Counted from the stretch's first letter, positions 7,280 to 16,563 are shown. The stretch: 64,000 nucleotides of DNA from Sphingobacterium sp. BN32 (GCF_030503615.1 NZ_CP129963.1:2542001-2606000), one strand, 5' to 3'. Notes: generated from the letters alone by a model not told the origin. Made by a program: numbers and translations.

Positions 7280-9631
7280 ATGAAAAAGCTAAGAATATAT
7301 AACATCCTTAGCATACTCCTACTTTTCAGCTTTTCCGCTATGGCGCAAAAGGTTGTCAGGTACGACTTGTATGTGAAGGATACACTGGTCAATTATAGTG
7401 GCAAGGAGAAGCGCGCTATAGCGGTCAATGGGATGATCCCCATGCCTACGCTGACCTTTACCGAGGGCGACACAGCGGAGATCCACGTGCATAACGAAAT
7501 GGACGAGCCCACCTCGATGCACTGGCATGGCGTCTATCTTCCCAACCCCGAAGACGGCGTGCCTTTCCTCACGCAGATGCCAATAAAAGCAAAGAGCACT
7601 TACATCTACCGATTCCCGATTATTCAGAACGGTACACATTGGTATCATAGCCATACTGGCATGCAGGAGCAGATTGGGATGTATGGTGCTATGATTCTGA
7701 AAAAGCGCGAAGATGATCAGGACAATCGCAAAGGAATTGACGATCTGCCTACCATTCCCATTATGCTAAGCGAATGGACAGACCTCAATCCCGACAATGT
7801 ACATCGCATGCTGCACAATGCCAATGATTGGTTTGCGATTAAAAAGAACGCGACACAGAGTTATGCAGAAGCCATCAAAGAAGGTCACTTTAAGACTAAA
7901 GTAACCAATGAATGGAAGCGCATGCTAGCGATGGATGTCAGCGATGTCTACTACGACCGCTTTCTCATTAATGGCAGCAGCGAACAGTCGCTATCAGATT
8001 TCAAAGCGGGCGATAAGGTCAGGCTGCGCGTTATCAACGCGGGAGCATCCTCCTACTTTTGGCTAACCTATGCTGGAGGAAAGATTACCGTAGTAGCGAA
8101 TGATGGCAATGATGTTGAGCCCGTTAAAGTTGATAGGCTGTTGATAGCTGTTTCGGAAACCTACGATGTCATCGTTGAGATTCCGGAGGATGGTTTCGCT
8201 TATGAGTTTATGGCGACAGCAGAGGACAGAACAAAAAACGCATCAATCTACCTGGGATCAGGCGTTAAGCAACTAGTCGCTCCGCTTCCCAAGTTGAAGT
8301 ATTTCGAGGGGATGAAAATGATGAACGACATGATGAAGATGAACGGCGATCTGGACGATATGGGGATGAAGATGTCTATGCAGCGCATGGATATGAACAG
8401 CGTCATGTATCCAGAAATGGAGGGGAAAGCTATGCAGCATGGAGGTCATCAAAACATGGATCATTCCCCAGCTGAGAAGAAAGAGGACAAAGCTCATCAG
8501 GAGCATCAAGGAATGAATCATGGGGAGCAAAAAGAGGCGCATACTGGCCATCAAAATATGACAAAGCATGGGCAGTCTGACACGGCGGCCCCACATGCGC
8601 AACATCAAAACAGCGATATTGTCACTTTAAATTACGGAATGCTGCGCTCGCCCCATTCAACTAAATTTCCAGAAGGAACCCCGGTTAGAGAGCTGAAGTT
8701 TGAATTGACTGGGAATATGAACCGCTATGTCTGGAGTTTAGACAATAAAGTGCTATCCGAAGTTGACAAAATCCCTATCAAAAAAGGGGAAGCTCTGCGA
8801 ATTATCTTATACAACAATTCCATGATGCGCCATCCTATGCACCTGCATGGTCATGACTTTCGTGTGTTGAATGGACAGGGAGATTACGCGCCACTAAAAA
8901 ATGTGTTGGACATTATGCCGATGGAGACAGACACCATCGAGTTCGAATCGAATGTACATGGCGACTGGTTCTTCCATTGCCATATTTTATACCACATGAT
9001 GGCGGGCATGAACAGGGTGTTCAGCACGGAAGGACAGCCTGATAACCCGAAACTACCGAACAAGGAGAAAGCCTATCGCATGCTACAGCGCGAGAGCAAC
9101 ATGCCGCATTTTATGATTCAAAACGATTTCGCAACTAACGGAAACGATGGCGAACTGATGCTGCACAATGCGCGTTGGCAGTTAACCTCCGAGTGGAGAT
9201 TGGGCTACCAGGACATGCACGGCTATGAAGTAGAAACTCATCTAGGACGCTTCGTCGATCGTATGCAATGGTTTATGCCATTTATTGGTTTCGACTGGCG
9301 CTATAGAAACATGAAAGAGCATGGCCCCGAAACCAATATCTTCGGGCAAACGAACAGTAAAAATGAAAGAGCGCTCTTCTCGGCGGGCTTTGTTTATACC
9401 TTGCCGATGTTGATACGCTTTCAAGCCGAGCTCTACCACGATGGAAATGTGAGGCTACAGCTTATGCGTGAAGATATTCCACTCTCCAAAAGATTGAGGG
9501 GTGGATTTATGGTCAACTCCGATAAGGAATATATGGCCGATCTAAGATATATCATTACTCGCCATGTCGGTGTTAGAACGCATTACGACTCTGATATGGG
9601 ATTCGGCGTCGGACTGTCTCTTAACTACTAA
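7280..9631 (+). CDS. Multicopper oxidase fused to CopB-like outer-membrane barrel
   Basis: A 783-residue exported protein (signal peptide to about Ala22). Residues 24-590 form a CopA-type multicopper oxidase with all four copper-ligand motifs: HWHG (81-84), HWYHSH (120-125), HPMHLHGH (518-525) and HCHILYHMMAGM (566-577, with the axial Met). A Met/His-rich insert (about 344-445) resembles the Cu-binding segments of CopA/CueO. Residues 600-783 resemble the beta-barrel of CopB, ending in an aromatic C-terminal residue after GFGVGLSLNY. The likely role is Cu(I) oxidation at the outer membrane, in one chain. It is third in the copper operon. Confidence 0.88.
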   Translation: MKKLRIYNILSILLLFSFSAMAQKVVRYDLYVKDTLVNYSGKEKRAIAVNGMIPMPTLTFTEGDTAEIHVHNEMDEPTSMHWHGVYLPNPEDGVPFLTQMPIKAKSTYIYRFPIIQNGTHWYHSHTGMQEQIGMYGAMILKKREDDQDNRKGIDDLPTIPIMLSEWTDLNPDNVHRMLHNANDWFAIKKNATQSYAEAIKEGHFKTKVTNEWKRMLAMDVSDVYYDRFLINGSSEQSLSDFKAGDKVRLRVINAGASSYFWLTYAGGKITVVANDGNDVEPVKVDRLLIAVSETYDVIVEIPEDGFAYEFMATAEDRTKNASIYLGSGVKQLVAPLPKLKYFEGMKMMNDMMKMNGDLDDMGMKMSMQRMDMNSVMYPEMEGKAMQHGGHQNMDHSPAEKKEDKAHQEHQGMNHGEQKEAHTGHQNMTKHGQSDTAAPHAQHQNSDIVTLNYGMLRSPHSTKFPEGTPVRELKFELTGNMNRYVWSLDNKVLSEVDKIPIKKGEALRIILYNNSMMRHPMHLHGHDFRVLNGQGDYAPLKNVLDIMPMETDTIEFESNVHGDWFFHCHILYHMMAGMNRVFSTEGQPDNPKLPNKEKAYRMLQRESNMPHFMIQNDFATNGNDGELMLHNARWQLTSEWRLGYQDMHGYEVETHLGRFVDRMQWFMPFIGFDWRYRNMKEHGPETNIFGQTNSKNERALFSAGFVYTLPMLIRFQAELYHDGNVRLQLMREDIPLSKRLRGGFMVNSDKEYMADLRYIITRHVGVRTHYDSDMGFGVGLSLNY

Positions 9632-9649
9632 TAGTTCCATAAACATAGC

Positions 9650-9676
9650 GAGGCCGCCTTTTCAGGGCGGCTTCAC
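9650..9676 (+). terminator. Possible terminator after the copper operon
   Basis: GAGGCCGCC and GGCGGCTTC pair across a 7-nt loop, 18 bp after the oxidase stop. Only a weak T-rich tail follows. Confidence 0.5.
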
Positions 9677-9873
9677 TTGTTATGTCGTTCCAAAAATGAA
9701 TAGGCTCAACAGCCTAGCTCCCCTTTCTATCCTACAAGCTGCTATTCTCTCGAATACCAAAAGCATATACCACATTTTAGGTATTTTGATAAAATATATT
9801 GTCCTGACTAAAAAAGCACCTTAGATTTACATTAACAAATTAATTAACCGGAAGTAAAATTTATATTCAAACC

Positions 9874-10584
9874 ATGCTCAGCTACGCCATAGCCGGACGT
9901 ATCGCCTCTCTAGGAAAGGGGATGTCAAGCGCTAAATTGAATATCGAAGAAATTGGGGAACAAATTCCTGCCGCTATCATGATGCATGATATTATAGACG
10001 ATACACCGGTTCGGGTAAGCTATATGAGTGAGTTTGGTTGTAACCTTTTAGGCACTTCTGTCGAAGAAATTAATCAGCTTGGCCTCGCCTATTATGAGAA
10101 GTACTTTGTGAAAGAAGAGGTTGAGCAATGTGTTTCAGGGTTGCAACAATATATCTCAGAGAAAGACCCAAATCAACAATATTCCTTTTTTCAACAGGTA
10201 AAACTTCATAACGAAGTGGAGTTTAAATGGTTCTATACTATTTGCAAACTCGTTCAAAATCCCGAAAACCACAAACTCGCTGACCAGCTAATGATTATTG
10301 CGACGCCGATCGAAGGTTGTGGCAATATGGTAAATAAAGTAAATAAAGTTCTTGACGATCATGATTTTGTCAAGCAGCATTATCGCCAATACGCGGCATT
10401 AACGAAACGCGAAAAAGAAATTATTCGCTTTATTGCGAATGGCGCCTCATCAAAAGAAATTGCCGACAGCCTATTCGTTTCCGTTCATACGGTGAATACA
10501 CACAGAAAAAACATCATACAGAAACTCGACTGCAAAACCTTTGCAGCATTCCTCAAATTCGCAATTGCATTCGACCTCGTTTAA
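9874..10584 (+). CDS. LuxR-type (GerE) transcriptional regulator with PAS-like N-terminus
   Basis: A 236-residue protein. The C-terminal about 60 residues are a LuxR/GerE helix-turn-helix (LTKREKEIIRFIANGASSKE, then ADSLFVSVHTVNTHRKNI). The N-terminal part (about 20-145) looks like a PAS sensor domain and is not a receiver domain, since no phosphoacceptor pattern is seen. An alternative start is the ATG at 9922 (codon 17), preceded by AAAGGGG. It lies downstream of the copper operon but is separated by 240 bp, so a role in copper sensing is only a guess. Cytoplasmic. Confidence 0.82.
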   Translation: MLSYAIAGRIASLGKGMSSAKLNIEEIGEQIPAAIMMHDIIDDTPVRVSYMSEFGCNLLGTSVEEINQLGLAYYEKYFVKEEVEQCVSGLQQYISEKDPNQQYSFFQQVKLHNEVEFKWFYTICKLVQNPENHKLADQLMIIATPIEGCGNMVNKVNKVLDDHDFVKQHYRQYAALTKREKEIIRFIANGASSKEIADSLFVSVHTVNTHRKNIIQKLDCKTFAAFLKFAIAFDLV

Positions 10585-10612
10585 GTCAACCTTAAATCAG
10601 CAGTAAACCGGC

Positions 10613-11059
10613 TTAGATTCTTCGCTTATACCCCGGTTTATCCATTTCCTTGTCTAAGGACATCGGCCCAGACCCTACGATGAAAAAATAGATCAACAGC
10701 ATTAGTACCACTAAGGAAAGCCAAAACTCTGAATTTAGAAAGCTAAATCCCTTTGTAATATTCACAAAGAAAACAGCCCCAATCAGAATTGGGATTTGTA
10801 AGGCCACGGCAAGTCGCGTCCGAAGACCAAGAATAATAAAAATCCCACCTACAATATGTGCAAACACCACATAATGTACGGCCGACCAAATAGACAATTG
10901 AAAATGTGTTTGTTCGATTAGCGAAGCGACAGAATCCCTGTCCATGATAAAGCTAACTCCTTTTGCGAAGATGACCAGTCCCAGGGAAATGCGGACGAAG
11001 TCTATCCAGCGAGGGTGATGTGCATCACCCCAATGCTCAATGCGTTCGATTAGGTTCAT
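10613..11059 (-). CDS. DoxX family membrane protein
   Basis: A 148-residue protein with four hydrophobic segments and the DoxX pattern: an Arg before the first helix (FVRISLGLVIFAKGVSF) and GGIFIILGLRTRLA in the middle. DoxX proteins are small inner-membrane proteins often linked to redox stress; the molecular activity is unresolved. The start at 11059 is preceded by AAGGAGGTTGTT, a strong Shine-Dalgarno sequence that is rare among the genes here. It diverges from the amidohydrolase gene. Confidence 0.85.
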   Translation of the reverse strand: MNLIERIEHWGDAHHPRWIDFVRISLGLVIFAKGVSFIMDRDSVASLIEQTHFQLSIWSAVHYVVFAHIVGGIFIILGLRTRLAVALQIPILIGAVFFVNITKGFSFLNSEFWLSLVVLMLLIYFFIVGSGPMSLDKEMDKPGYKRRI

Positions 11060-11197
11060 AACAACCTCCTTTTTAATTGGTTATACCTTTACAACGTATG
11101 AACACAGCTGCTAGTATATTGTTCTATTTTTTTAATAGACAAACCATTCCCCTATTTAGCTGTTTAAACACTACGGGCATTTCCAATAAAAACACGT

Positions 11198-11983
11198 ATG
11201 AATCAAATGACGAAATATCATATCAACCGAGTTGATAGTCCTTTTTGGGCTTTTGCCATACATGATGGGCATCAAATTGAAGAAGAGCTGATGCCGTATA
11301 TGCGGCTGTCGGAAACAGAACGTCTTCGCGAAGAAGATCCGTTTACCGCGGCAATGGCAGAATTACCCATCAACCAATTCATCGTTGGGAGCTCCAGGTT
11401 TCAATTGGATATCAATAGAAATTTAGAAAATTCAATCTACCTGACGCCGGAGCAGGCTTGGGGGTTGCATGTATGGAACCAGCTGCCCGAAGCGGAGGTG
11501 AACCGCCTTCGAAAAGAGCATGCGATGATCTATCAGGAAATAGAAGCATTGATACAAAGTACCATTGATCGATATGGCTTCTTTTTCATCTTTGATATCC
11601 ATAGTTACAATGCAAAAAGTGAAAGCCCCGCAGAAGAAATCGATAAAGTAGCTAATCCGCAGATAAATCTGGGCACAGCATTTATTCAACCCAAGTGGCG
11701 ACACGTCATCGACCTATTCAGCGAAACTTTTCAGAAAGAAACCCTTGAGGGGGAGACAATTGATATACGAGAAAACGTTAAATTTAAGGGAGGTTATCTC
11801 AATCAACACCTTAACAGCCAATATGGGCAGTCGGGTTGTGTGATATCCATAGAGTTCCGAAAGGACTTTATGGATGAATGGACGGGTGTTCCAGACCCCA
11901 GCAAAATTACTGCCTGCAAGCAACTGTTACTAAACACGTTGAAAAATCTAACGCATTATTTTGACAATGACCGAAAAGAATAA
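11198..11983 (+). CDS. N-formylglutamate amidohydrolase-like protein
   Basis: A 261-residue cytoplasmic protein of the N-formylglutamate amidohydrolase family, zinc hydrolases related to AstE-type deacylases. Visible motifs are a conserved N-terminal HDGHQI, a SSRFQLDINR segment about residues 67-76, and FDIHSYN at about 132-138, which contains the family metal/active-site residues. Neighbours do not encode histidine degradation, so hutG function is unlikely. The stop overlaps the start of the QEGLA-motif gene by 23 bp, which implies tight co-expression and probably a common substrate. Confidence 0.85.
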   Translation: MNQMTKYHINRVDSPFWAFAIHDGHQIEEELMPYMRLSETERLREEDPFTAAMAELPINQFIVGSSRFQLDINRNLENSIYLTPEQAWGLHVWNQLPEAEVNRLRKEHAMIYQEIEALIQSTIDRYGFFFIFDIHSYNAKSESPAEEIDKVANPQINLGTAFIQPKWRHVIDLFSETFQKETLEGETIDIRENVKFKGGYLNQHLNSQYGQSGCVISIEFRKDFMDEWTGVPDPSKITACKQLLLNTLKNLTHYFDNDRKE

Positions 11984-13799
11984 ACCACTGCAAAGGATTC
12001 TAAACGCTATCAACAAGCGATCGGCTATTCATTATCAAATTCCAAATGTTGGAAAGTTTATCTTCAACAAGATCGTACCTTATATTTTTATATATCGGGT
12101 TCCCGAGATGGAGAAGCGCGATAAAATGCTCGTTGACTTGGCAAAGACCGAGAATGCAAGTATTGTCTGCAAGTCCTCGGGTTTTCCATTGGAAGAATGG
12201 ATACGCCCCATTGCGCAGAAGCTCGCTGAGGAATTCGGTGCAGGCCTGCTTATTGAGGTATGGATTGCCGAAGATAGCCAGAAAGACGATATAGAAGTCC
12301 ACGTAGCACAAAAAGACCTGTTACCCCTAGCTGAATACCTCGAAAAAAACATTCGCTTAGAGGCGCCTGAAATAAGGGTTGGTATCGAAAAGGATCAACA
12401 TATCCCCCATCCGCCGGAAACAAAGCAATTGTTTTCCAAAAAGGAGCTGCAAAACAAGCAGATCTTGCTTATGGGGATCTCCATCAAACAAAACTACCTC
12501 GATGATGCCGACAATGTGCTTCCTCTATTAATGCGCATTTACAGAGAGTCTTTGGCGAAGTCGCTTTCCCGTCTTTTTTTTGAATTCCTAAGGGTCTATA
12601 CGCATCTGAATGCCACTGCACAGCGAATTAACGTGCATCAGGAATTGACCCCATTAATGGTAGAAATTGATCAGGCATTGGCGCAGGAGACGAAGAAGTT
12701 CGACTTCCTGCTCATGGTTACTCCGCTCAATGCACACGAAGCCTGGTTGCAGTTTAAAAAAGATAAGTTCTGGAAAGCACCGAAGTTCCTGTATCGACCT
12801 ATGCACGTCGATCCGGATCTCGTAAAACGCAGACTTTATAACCTATGCATCGAGGATATATACGACCCGACAATGGCCTACATCTTTCGGGATAAGCGTG
12901 CCGAGCTTGATTCTATGATTACTATGCTTGCCGATCGTGGAAAGGATGATTTCCTGCATGGCAGCTTACAGGTATTTGGAAACGTCTCGGAGAAGCTATA
13001 TAATTCTGCATTGGCGCTCCTGATGATGACAGAGCCGGAGGAGGTTGCTAAGAAATCGGATGATATTATCTCAGCAAACGACTTCGCAAAGATGGCGCGA
13101 GAGGAAATACGATATTTACAAAAACAGAACACTGAATTCAATAGTCCTGTTCGCGTTCGTGAAGACATATCTGGTGTCATGGTCAACCGTGGAGCCTTAA
13201 ATATCAGTCAGGAATATAAATTGAGCCGCTCACGGGCGATGGCATTGATACAGCATGAAATCGGCACTCATGTAGTTACTTACTTCAACGGACGACAGCA
13301 GCCACTCAACCTGTTCAGTTTGGGCGTACCGGGTTATGAGGAACTGCAGGAAGGACTTGCTGTATTGTCAGAATACATCGTCAATGGTTTGAACAACGAT
13401 AGGCTACGAATTATTGCTGCGCGCGTTATTGCTGTTCACCATATGTTATTGGGCAATACCTTCACCGATACCTTCGACATGCTCGTCGATCAGTACCTTT
13501 TTCTTCCCGAAACAGCTTTTAACTTAACCATGCGCGTATATCGTGGGGGTGGATTAACCAAAGATGCACTCTATCTGAAAGGCATCATCGAACTGTTGAA
13601 TTACATCAAAGAAGGAAATGAAGTCGACCTGTTGATGATGGGTAAAATCCGCAAGGATTACCTACCGATTATCAAAGACTTGCTACAACGGGGCGTTCTC
13701 ATACCTCCCGCAGTTATACCACGCTATATGTCTGCCGACTATAAACCCAGATGGCAGGAAGTAACTCAAAAAGGATCCATATTTAAACTAGTTGAATAA
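11961..13799 (+). CDS. DUF1704 / QEGLA-motif metallopeptidase (MATCAP-like)
   Basis: A 612-residue protein of the family annotated as flavohemoglobin-expression-modulating QEGLA-motif proteins (DUF1704). It contains HEIGTH at 432-437 and QEGLA at 463-467; together these are the zinc site (two His, one Glu) and catalytic Glu of the fold also found in the animal tubulin detyrosinase MATCAP. The N-terminal about 200 residues form a separate alpha/beta region. Known relatives remove C-terminal residues from proteins or peptides; the bacterial substrate is unknown. It overlaps the upstream amidohydrolase gene and is followed after 18 bp by an ATP-grasp gene. Confidence 0.87.
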   Translation: MTMTEKNKPLQRILNAINKRSAIHYQIPNVGKFIFNKIVPYIFIYRVPEMEKRDKMLVDLAKTENASIVCKSSGFPLEEWIRPIAQKLAEEFGAGLLIEVWIAEDSQKDDIEVHVAQKDLLPLAEYLEKNIRLEAPEIRVGIEKDQHIPHPPETKQLFSKKELQNKQILLMGISIKQNYLDDADNVLPLLMRIYRESLAKSLSRLFFEFLRVYTHLNATAQRINVHQELTPLMVEIDQALAQETKKFDFLLMVTPLNAHEAWLQFKKDKFWKAPKFLYRPMHVDPDLVKRRLYNLCIEDIYDPTMAYIFRDKRAELDSMITMLADRGKDDFLHGSLQVFGNVSEKLYNSALALLMMTEPEEVAKKSDDIISANDFAKMAREEIRYLQKQNTEFNSPVRVREDISGVMVNRGALNISQEYKLSRSRAMALIQHEIGTHVVTYFNGRQQPLNLFSLGVPGYEELQEGLAVLSEYIVNGLNNDRLRIIAARVIAVHHMLLGNTFTDTFDMLVDQYLFLPETAFNLTMRVYRGGGLTKDALYLKGIIELLNYIKEGNEVDLLMMGKIRKDYLPIIKDLLQRGVLIPPAVIPRYMSADYKPRWQEVTQKGSIFKLVE

Positions 13800-13817
13800 T
13801 CTAATCCGATTGTATAT

Positions 13818-14837
13818 ATGAAAATTGCATTTTTAATAAATCAAACCCATAAGGAAGAGGAAAAATTTACCACCACTATCCTTGCGCTGAAGGCGCTAGA
13901 AAGAGGTCACACGGTGTTGTACATTGGGCTTGCTGATTTTGTCTATGAAGACGAGCAACGCGTGCTAGCTCACTGTAGAGTCGTGGAGCCCGATCAGCAA
14001 ATTGATACCGGCGATAAATTGATGAAGCATCTAAAAGACAGCAAGAAAACTTTAATCGATCTTTCTACGGTGGAGGTGTTATGGCTCCGCTTCGATCCAA
14101 CCTTGGATATGATCAATCGACCTTGGGCTGCGGCGAGCGGAATACAATTTGCCCAGTTGGTAAAGAAAAACGGTGGTTTCGTCATCAACGACCCTGATAA
14201 TCTGGTGCAGGCCAATAACAAGCTATACTTAGAAAACTTCCCCAAAGCCGTTCGTCCGAAAACCATGGTTACCAGAAATCACGAAGATATCTTACGCTTT
14301 CTAGAGGAGCAGAACGATAAAATTATTCTTAAACCATTGAAAGGCTCAGGCGGAAAGAATGTCTTTATGATAAAATATGATGAGCGACAAAACTTGAAGC
14401 AAACTGTCGAAGCCATTGCCCGTGATGGTTATGTTATTGCGCAGGAGTACCTTCCTGAAGCTCATAAAGGCGATATTCGTTTCTTTATGTTGGACGGAGA
14501 GCCCCTTGTTGTTGATGGCGTTTATGCTGCGGTACAACGCGTACAACCGGAAAATGAAATCCGTAGCAATATTCATCAGGGCGCAACGGCGCAGGCTGCC
14601 GAAATAACCGAAGATATCCTGAACCTGACAAAACAAGTATCACTGACCTTAAAGAATGACAACATGTATTTAGTCGGTTTAGATATCGTAGGCGATAAAA
14701 TTATGGAAGTCAATGTTTTCAGTCCCGGCGCACTTTACCATGCCATAAAGCTGGGTAAGAAAGACTTCGCCGGCGCAATCATTGCCGACTTGGAAAAACG
14801 CGTCGAAAACTTCTATGCAGCCATCGACGCTGATTAA
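13818..14837 (+). CDS. Glutathione-synthetase-like ATP-grasp ligase
   Basis: A 339-residue cytoplasmic protein with the order N-terminal Rossmann-like domain (to about 125), then an ATP-grasp domain. Motifs are PKTMVTRN, the lysine IILKPLKGSGGKNVF (about 168-182), an RFFMLDGEP strand, and the Mg-binding end LVGLDIVGDKIMEVNVFSPG with E and N at about 299-301. Such enzymes form amide or peptide bonds through an acyl phosphate. No gamma-glutamylcysteine synthetase is nearby, and the operon partners suggest peptide ligation rather than glutathione synthesis. It ends 1 bp from the convergent BrkB gene. Confidence 0.85.
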   Translation: MKIAFLINQTHKEEEKFTTTILALKALERGHTVLYIGLADFVYEDEQRVLAHCRVVEPDQQIDTGDKLMKHLKDSKKTLIDLSTVEVLWLRFDPTLDMINRPWAAASGIQFAQLVKKNGGFVINDPDNLVQANNKLYLENFPKAVRPKTMVTRNHEDILRFLEEQNDKIILKPLKGSGGKNVFMIKYDERQNLKQTVEAIARDGYVIAQEYLPEAHKGDIRFFMLDGEPLVVDGVYAAVQRVQPENEIRSNIHQGATAQAAEITEDILNLTKQVSLTLKNDNMYLVGLDIVGDKIMEVNVFSPGALYHAIKLGKKDFAGAIIADLEKRVENFYAAIDAD

Positions 14838-14838
14838 C

Positions 14839-15813
14839 TTATTTTTCAATGACAGTCTCCTCCGTCGTTAATGGCGCGGGGGGGATTTCATCCACATTCC
14901 TTTCTATTTCTTTCGTTTCTACATGTACTGCGAATTCCGAAGGTTCTATGCTAACGCCTTTGTAGGTGGCATACTCACGGGTAAAGACAGCCCCAAAATA
15001 AAGGATAGCCGCTGTATAATAAACCCATAACAAGATCAACACGATTGATCCTGCTGCTCCATAGGTAGTCTCGGTATCTGAATTCTGAAGATATAATCCG
15101 ATCCCAAATCGACCGAAAATAAAAAGAACGGCCGTGAATAAAGCTCCAGCACGAACTGTTTTCCACTTAATATTTACATCAGGTAAAACCTTGAAGATCA
15201 CAGCGAACAAGACGAAGGTGATTGCAAAGGATAGTAAGAAGTTGATGGCATCCATAACGAATACCGTCATATCCGGAAAATAACGCAGCAAACGGTCCGT
15301 CAGTGTTAAGATCACCCCGTTGACAACTAAGGTCACAACCAAAAGGAATCCCAACCCAATCACTAAAGAAGAGGATAAAAGTCTATCAGTAATCAGCTTT
15401 AACCAGCCTTTTTTAGGTTTAGCACGAACATGCCATATCTTGTTGATGGAGTTTTGAATATCGCCGAATACAGTCGTAGCACCAATAATTAAGGTCACGA
15501 TACTGATAATCAATGCCATGCTCGATTTACCGGAGAGTTCTAAGTTTTTGATCACCTCCTGAATCTGTCGTGCCGCACTCGCGCCGACCAAACCATTCAA
15601 TTCCGTAAATACTTTTCCTCGTATTGCTTCTTCACCGAAAAATATGCCTGCCAGAGAAATCATCAGCACCAAGATCGGTCCCAACGAGAAGATGGTATAA
15701 TAGGCTAGAGAGGCGCTGTATTTTAAACTATCCTCGTTCATGAACCCCATAACGGAGTTTTTCAGTATGCTAAAACTGTCTTTAAAGAAATTGCCTTTCT
15801 TTTTTTCTTCCAT
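14839..15813 (-). CDS. YihY/BrkB family inner-membrane protein
   Basis: A 324-residue protein with six transmembrane segments and the YihY/BrkB pattern (SLAYYTIFSLGPILVLMISL near the N-terminus, WVYYTAAILYFGAVFTREYA near the C-terminus). The family is often mislabelled ribonuclease BN; the transport or structural role is unproven. A 45-residue cytoplasmic tail is Glu/Thr-rich. Its stop lies 1 bp from that of the convergent ATP-grasp gene, and no terminator separates them. Confidence 0.87.
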   Translation of the reverse strand: MEEKKKGNFFKDSFSILKNSVMGFMNEDSLKYSASLAYYTIFSLGPILVLMISLAGIFFGEEAIRGKVFTELNGLVGASAARQIQEVIKNLELSGKSSMALIISIVTLIIGATTVFGDIQNSINKIWHVRAKPKKGWLKLITDRLLSSSLVIGLGFLLVVTLVVNGVILTLTDRLLRYFPDMTVFVMDAINFLLSFAITFVLFAVIFKVLPDVNIKWKTVRAGALFTAVLFIFGRFGIGLYLQNSDTETTYGAAGSIVLILLWVYYTAAILYFGAVFTREYATYKGVSIEPSEFAVHVETKEIERNVDEIPPAPLTTEETVIEK

Positions 15814-15879
15814 GTAAATAGTTGTTTTTTTCTTTAAGACTTAACAGGTGGCTTTACAAATTGTTTTGAAAATCCCCCT

Positions 15880-16563
15880 CTAGCCTATCCGACGTGAATT
15901 TATCGCATTTGCCCAGTTCTTTTTGCCACAGCGATCACACCGGTCGTTGCAAGTCTGCAAAATTGATTTGACATTGCCACAATACAGGCAAGCGAACGGT
16001 CCTTTTTCCTCCAAGCTGGTAATTTTATACTGATCATCTGGAAATAAGGGAAGTCCATATTTTACCTCCTCGTCCGAATAATATAAAACGCTCATCGTTC
16101 CATCGACCTCCAACAATGCCACTCGAACCTGCCCCAGATGTTCTATGGACTGATTGCGCAGCTCGGCAAAGAACTCCATTTGTGAGAAATCACTGTCGCT
16201 CTCTTTTTTGACTTCAAACATCCCATTCTTCACAACGCACATGGGCTTGCCCTCCATCAGCTCATTAAAAAAGCGATTCTTTTGGGTTAGCCAAGTGATG
16301 AACTTATAAAAAAGAATAATCGAGAATAAAACAATAAAACCATAGAGTATCGGGATGTCCTCCTGAAACATCGGATCGCCGGCAGCAGATCCCATGGCGA
16401 GAATAATGGCCACCTCGAATAGCGTAAGTTGCCGAACTCCTCTCCTGCCCGATAAACGCAATACAATCAAGATGATTAGAAACATCATCAACGTCCGACT
16501 GATAATCTCCAAGATGAAGGAGAGCTCGACATCCTTCAAAAAGATACTTTGTATATCGATCAT
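15880..16563 (-). CDS. DUF421 (YetF-like) membrane protein with C-terminal zinc ribbon
   Basis: A 227-residue protein. Three N-terminal transmembrane helices (about 15-95) carry the DUF421 motif LRLSGRRGVRQLTLFEVAII. A cytoplasmic domain follows with GKPMCVVKNG and the conserved ELRNQSIEHLGQVRVALLE. The last 35 residues contain CLYCGN and CNDRCDRCGK, a four-cysteine zinc-ribbon-like extension not found in the shorter YetF proteins. Function unknown. It lies 66 bp upstream of the BrkB gene in the same direction. Confidence 0.85.
   Translation of the reverse strand: MIDIQSIFLKDVELSFILEIISRTLMMFLIILIVLRLSGRRGVRQLTLFEVAIILAMGSAAGDPMFQEDIPILYGFIVLFSIILFYKFITWLTQKNRFFNELMEGKPMCVVKNGMFEVKKESDSDFSQMEFFAELRNQSIEHLGQVRVALLEVDGTMSVLYYSDEEVKYGLPLFPDDQYKITSLEEKGPFACLYCGNVKSILQTCNDRCDRCGKKNWANAINSRRIG

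Noticed and set aside
8273..8608. 111-codon minus-strand frame rich in Met, His and Leu
   Set aside because: It is the complement of the Met/His-rich linker of the oxidase gene, a composition artefact.
9564..9824. 86-codon frame overlapping the end of the multicopper oxidase
   Set aside because: It runs out of the oxidase gene in another frame through a hairpin and AT-rich spacer; no conserved features.
13818..14837. Glutathione synthetase gshB
   Set aside because: ATP-grasp motifs agree, but no gshA or other glutathione gene is nearby, and the co-transcribed partners point elsewhere; a gene symbol was not given.
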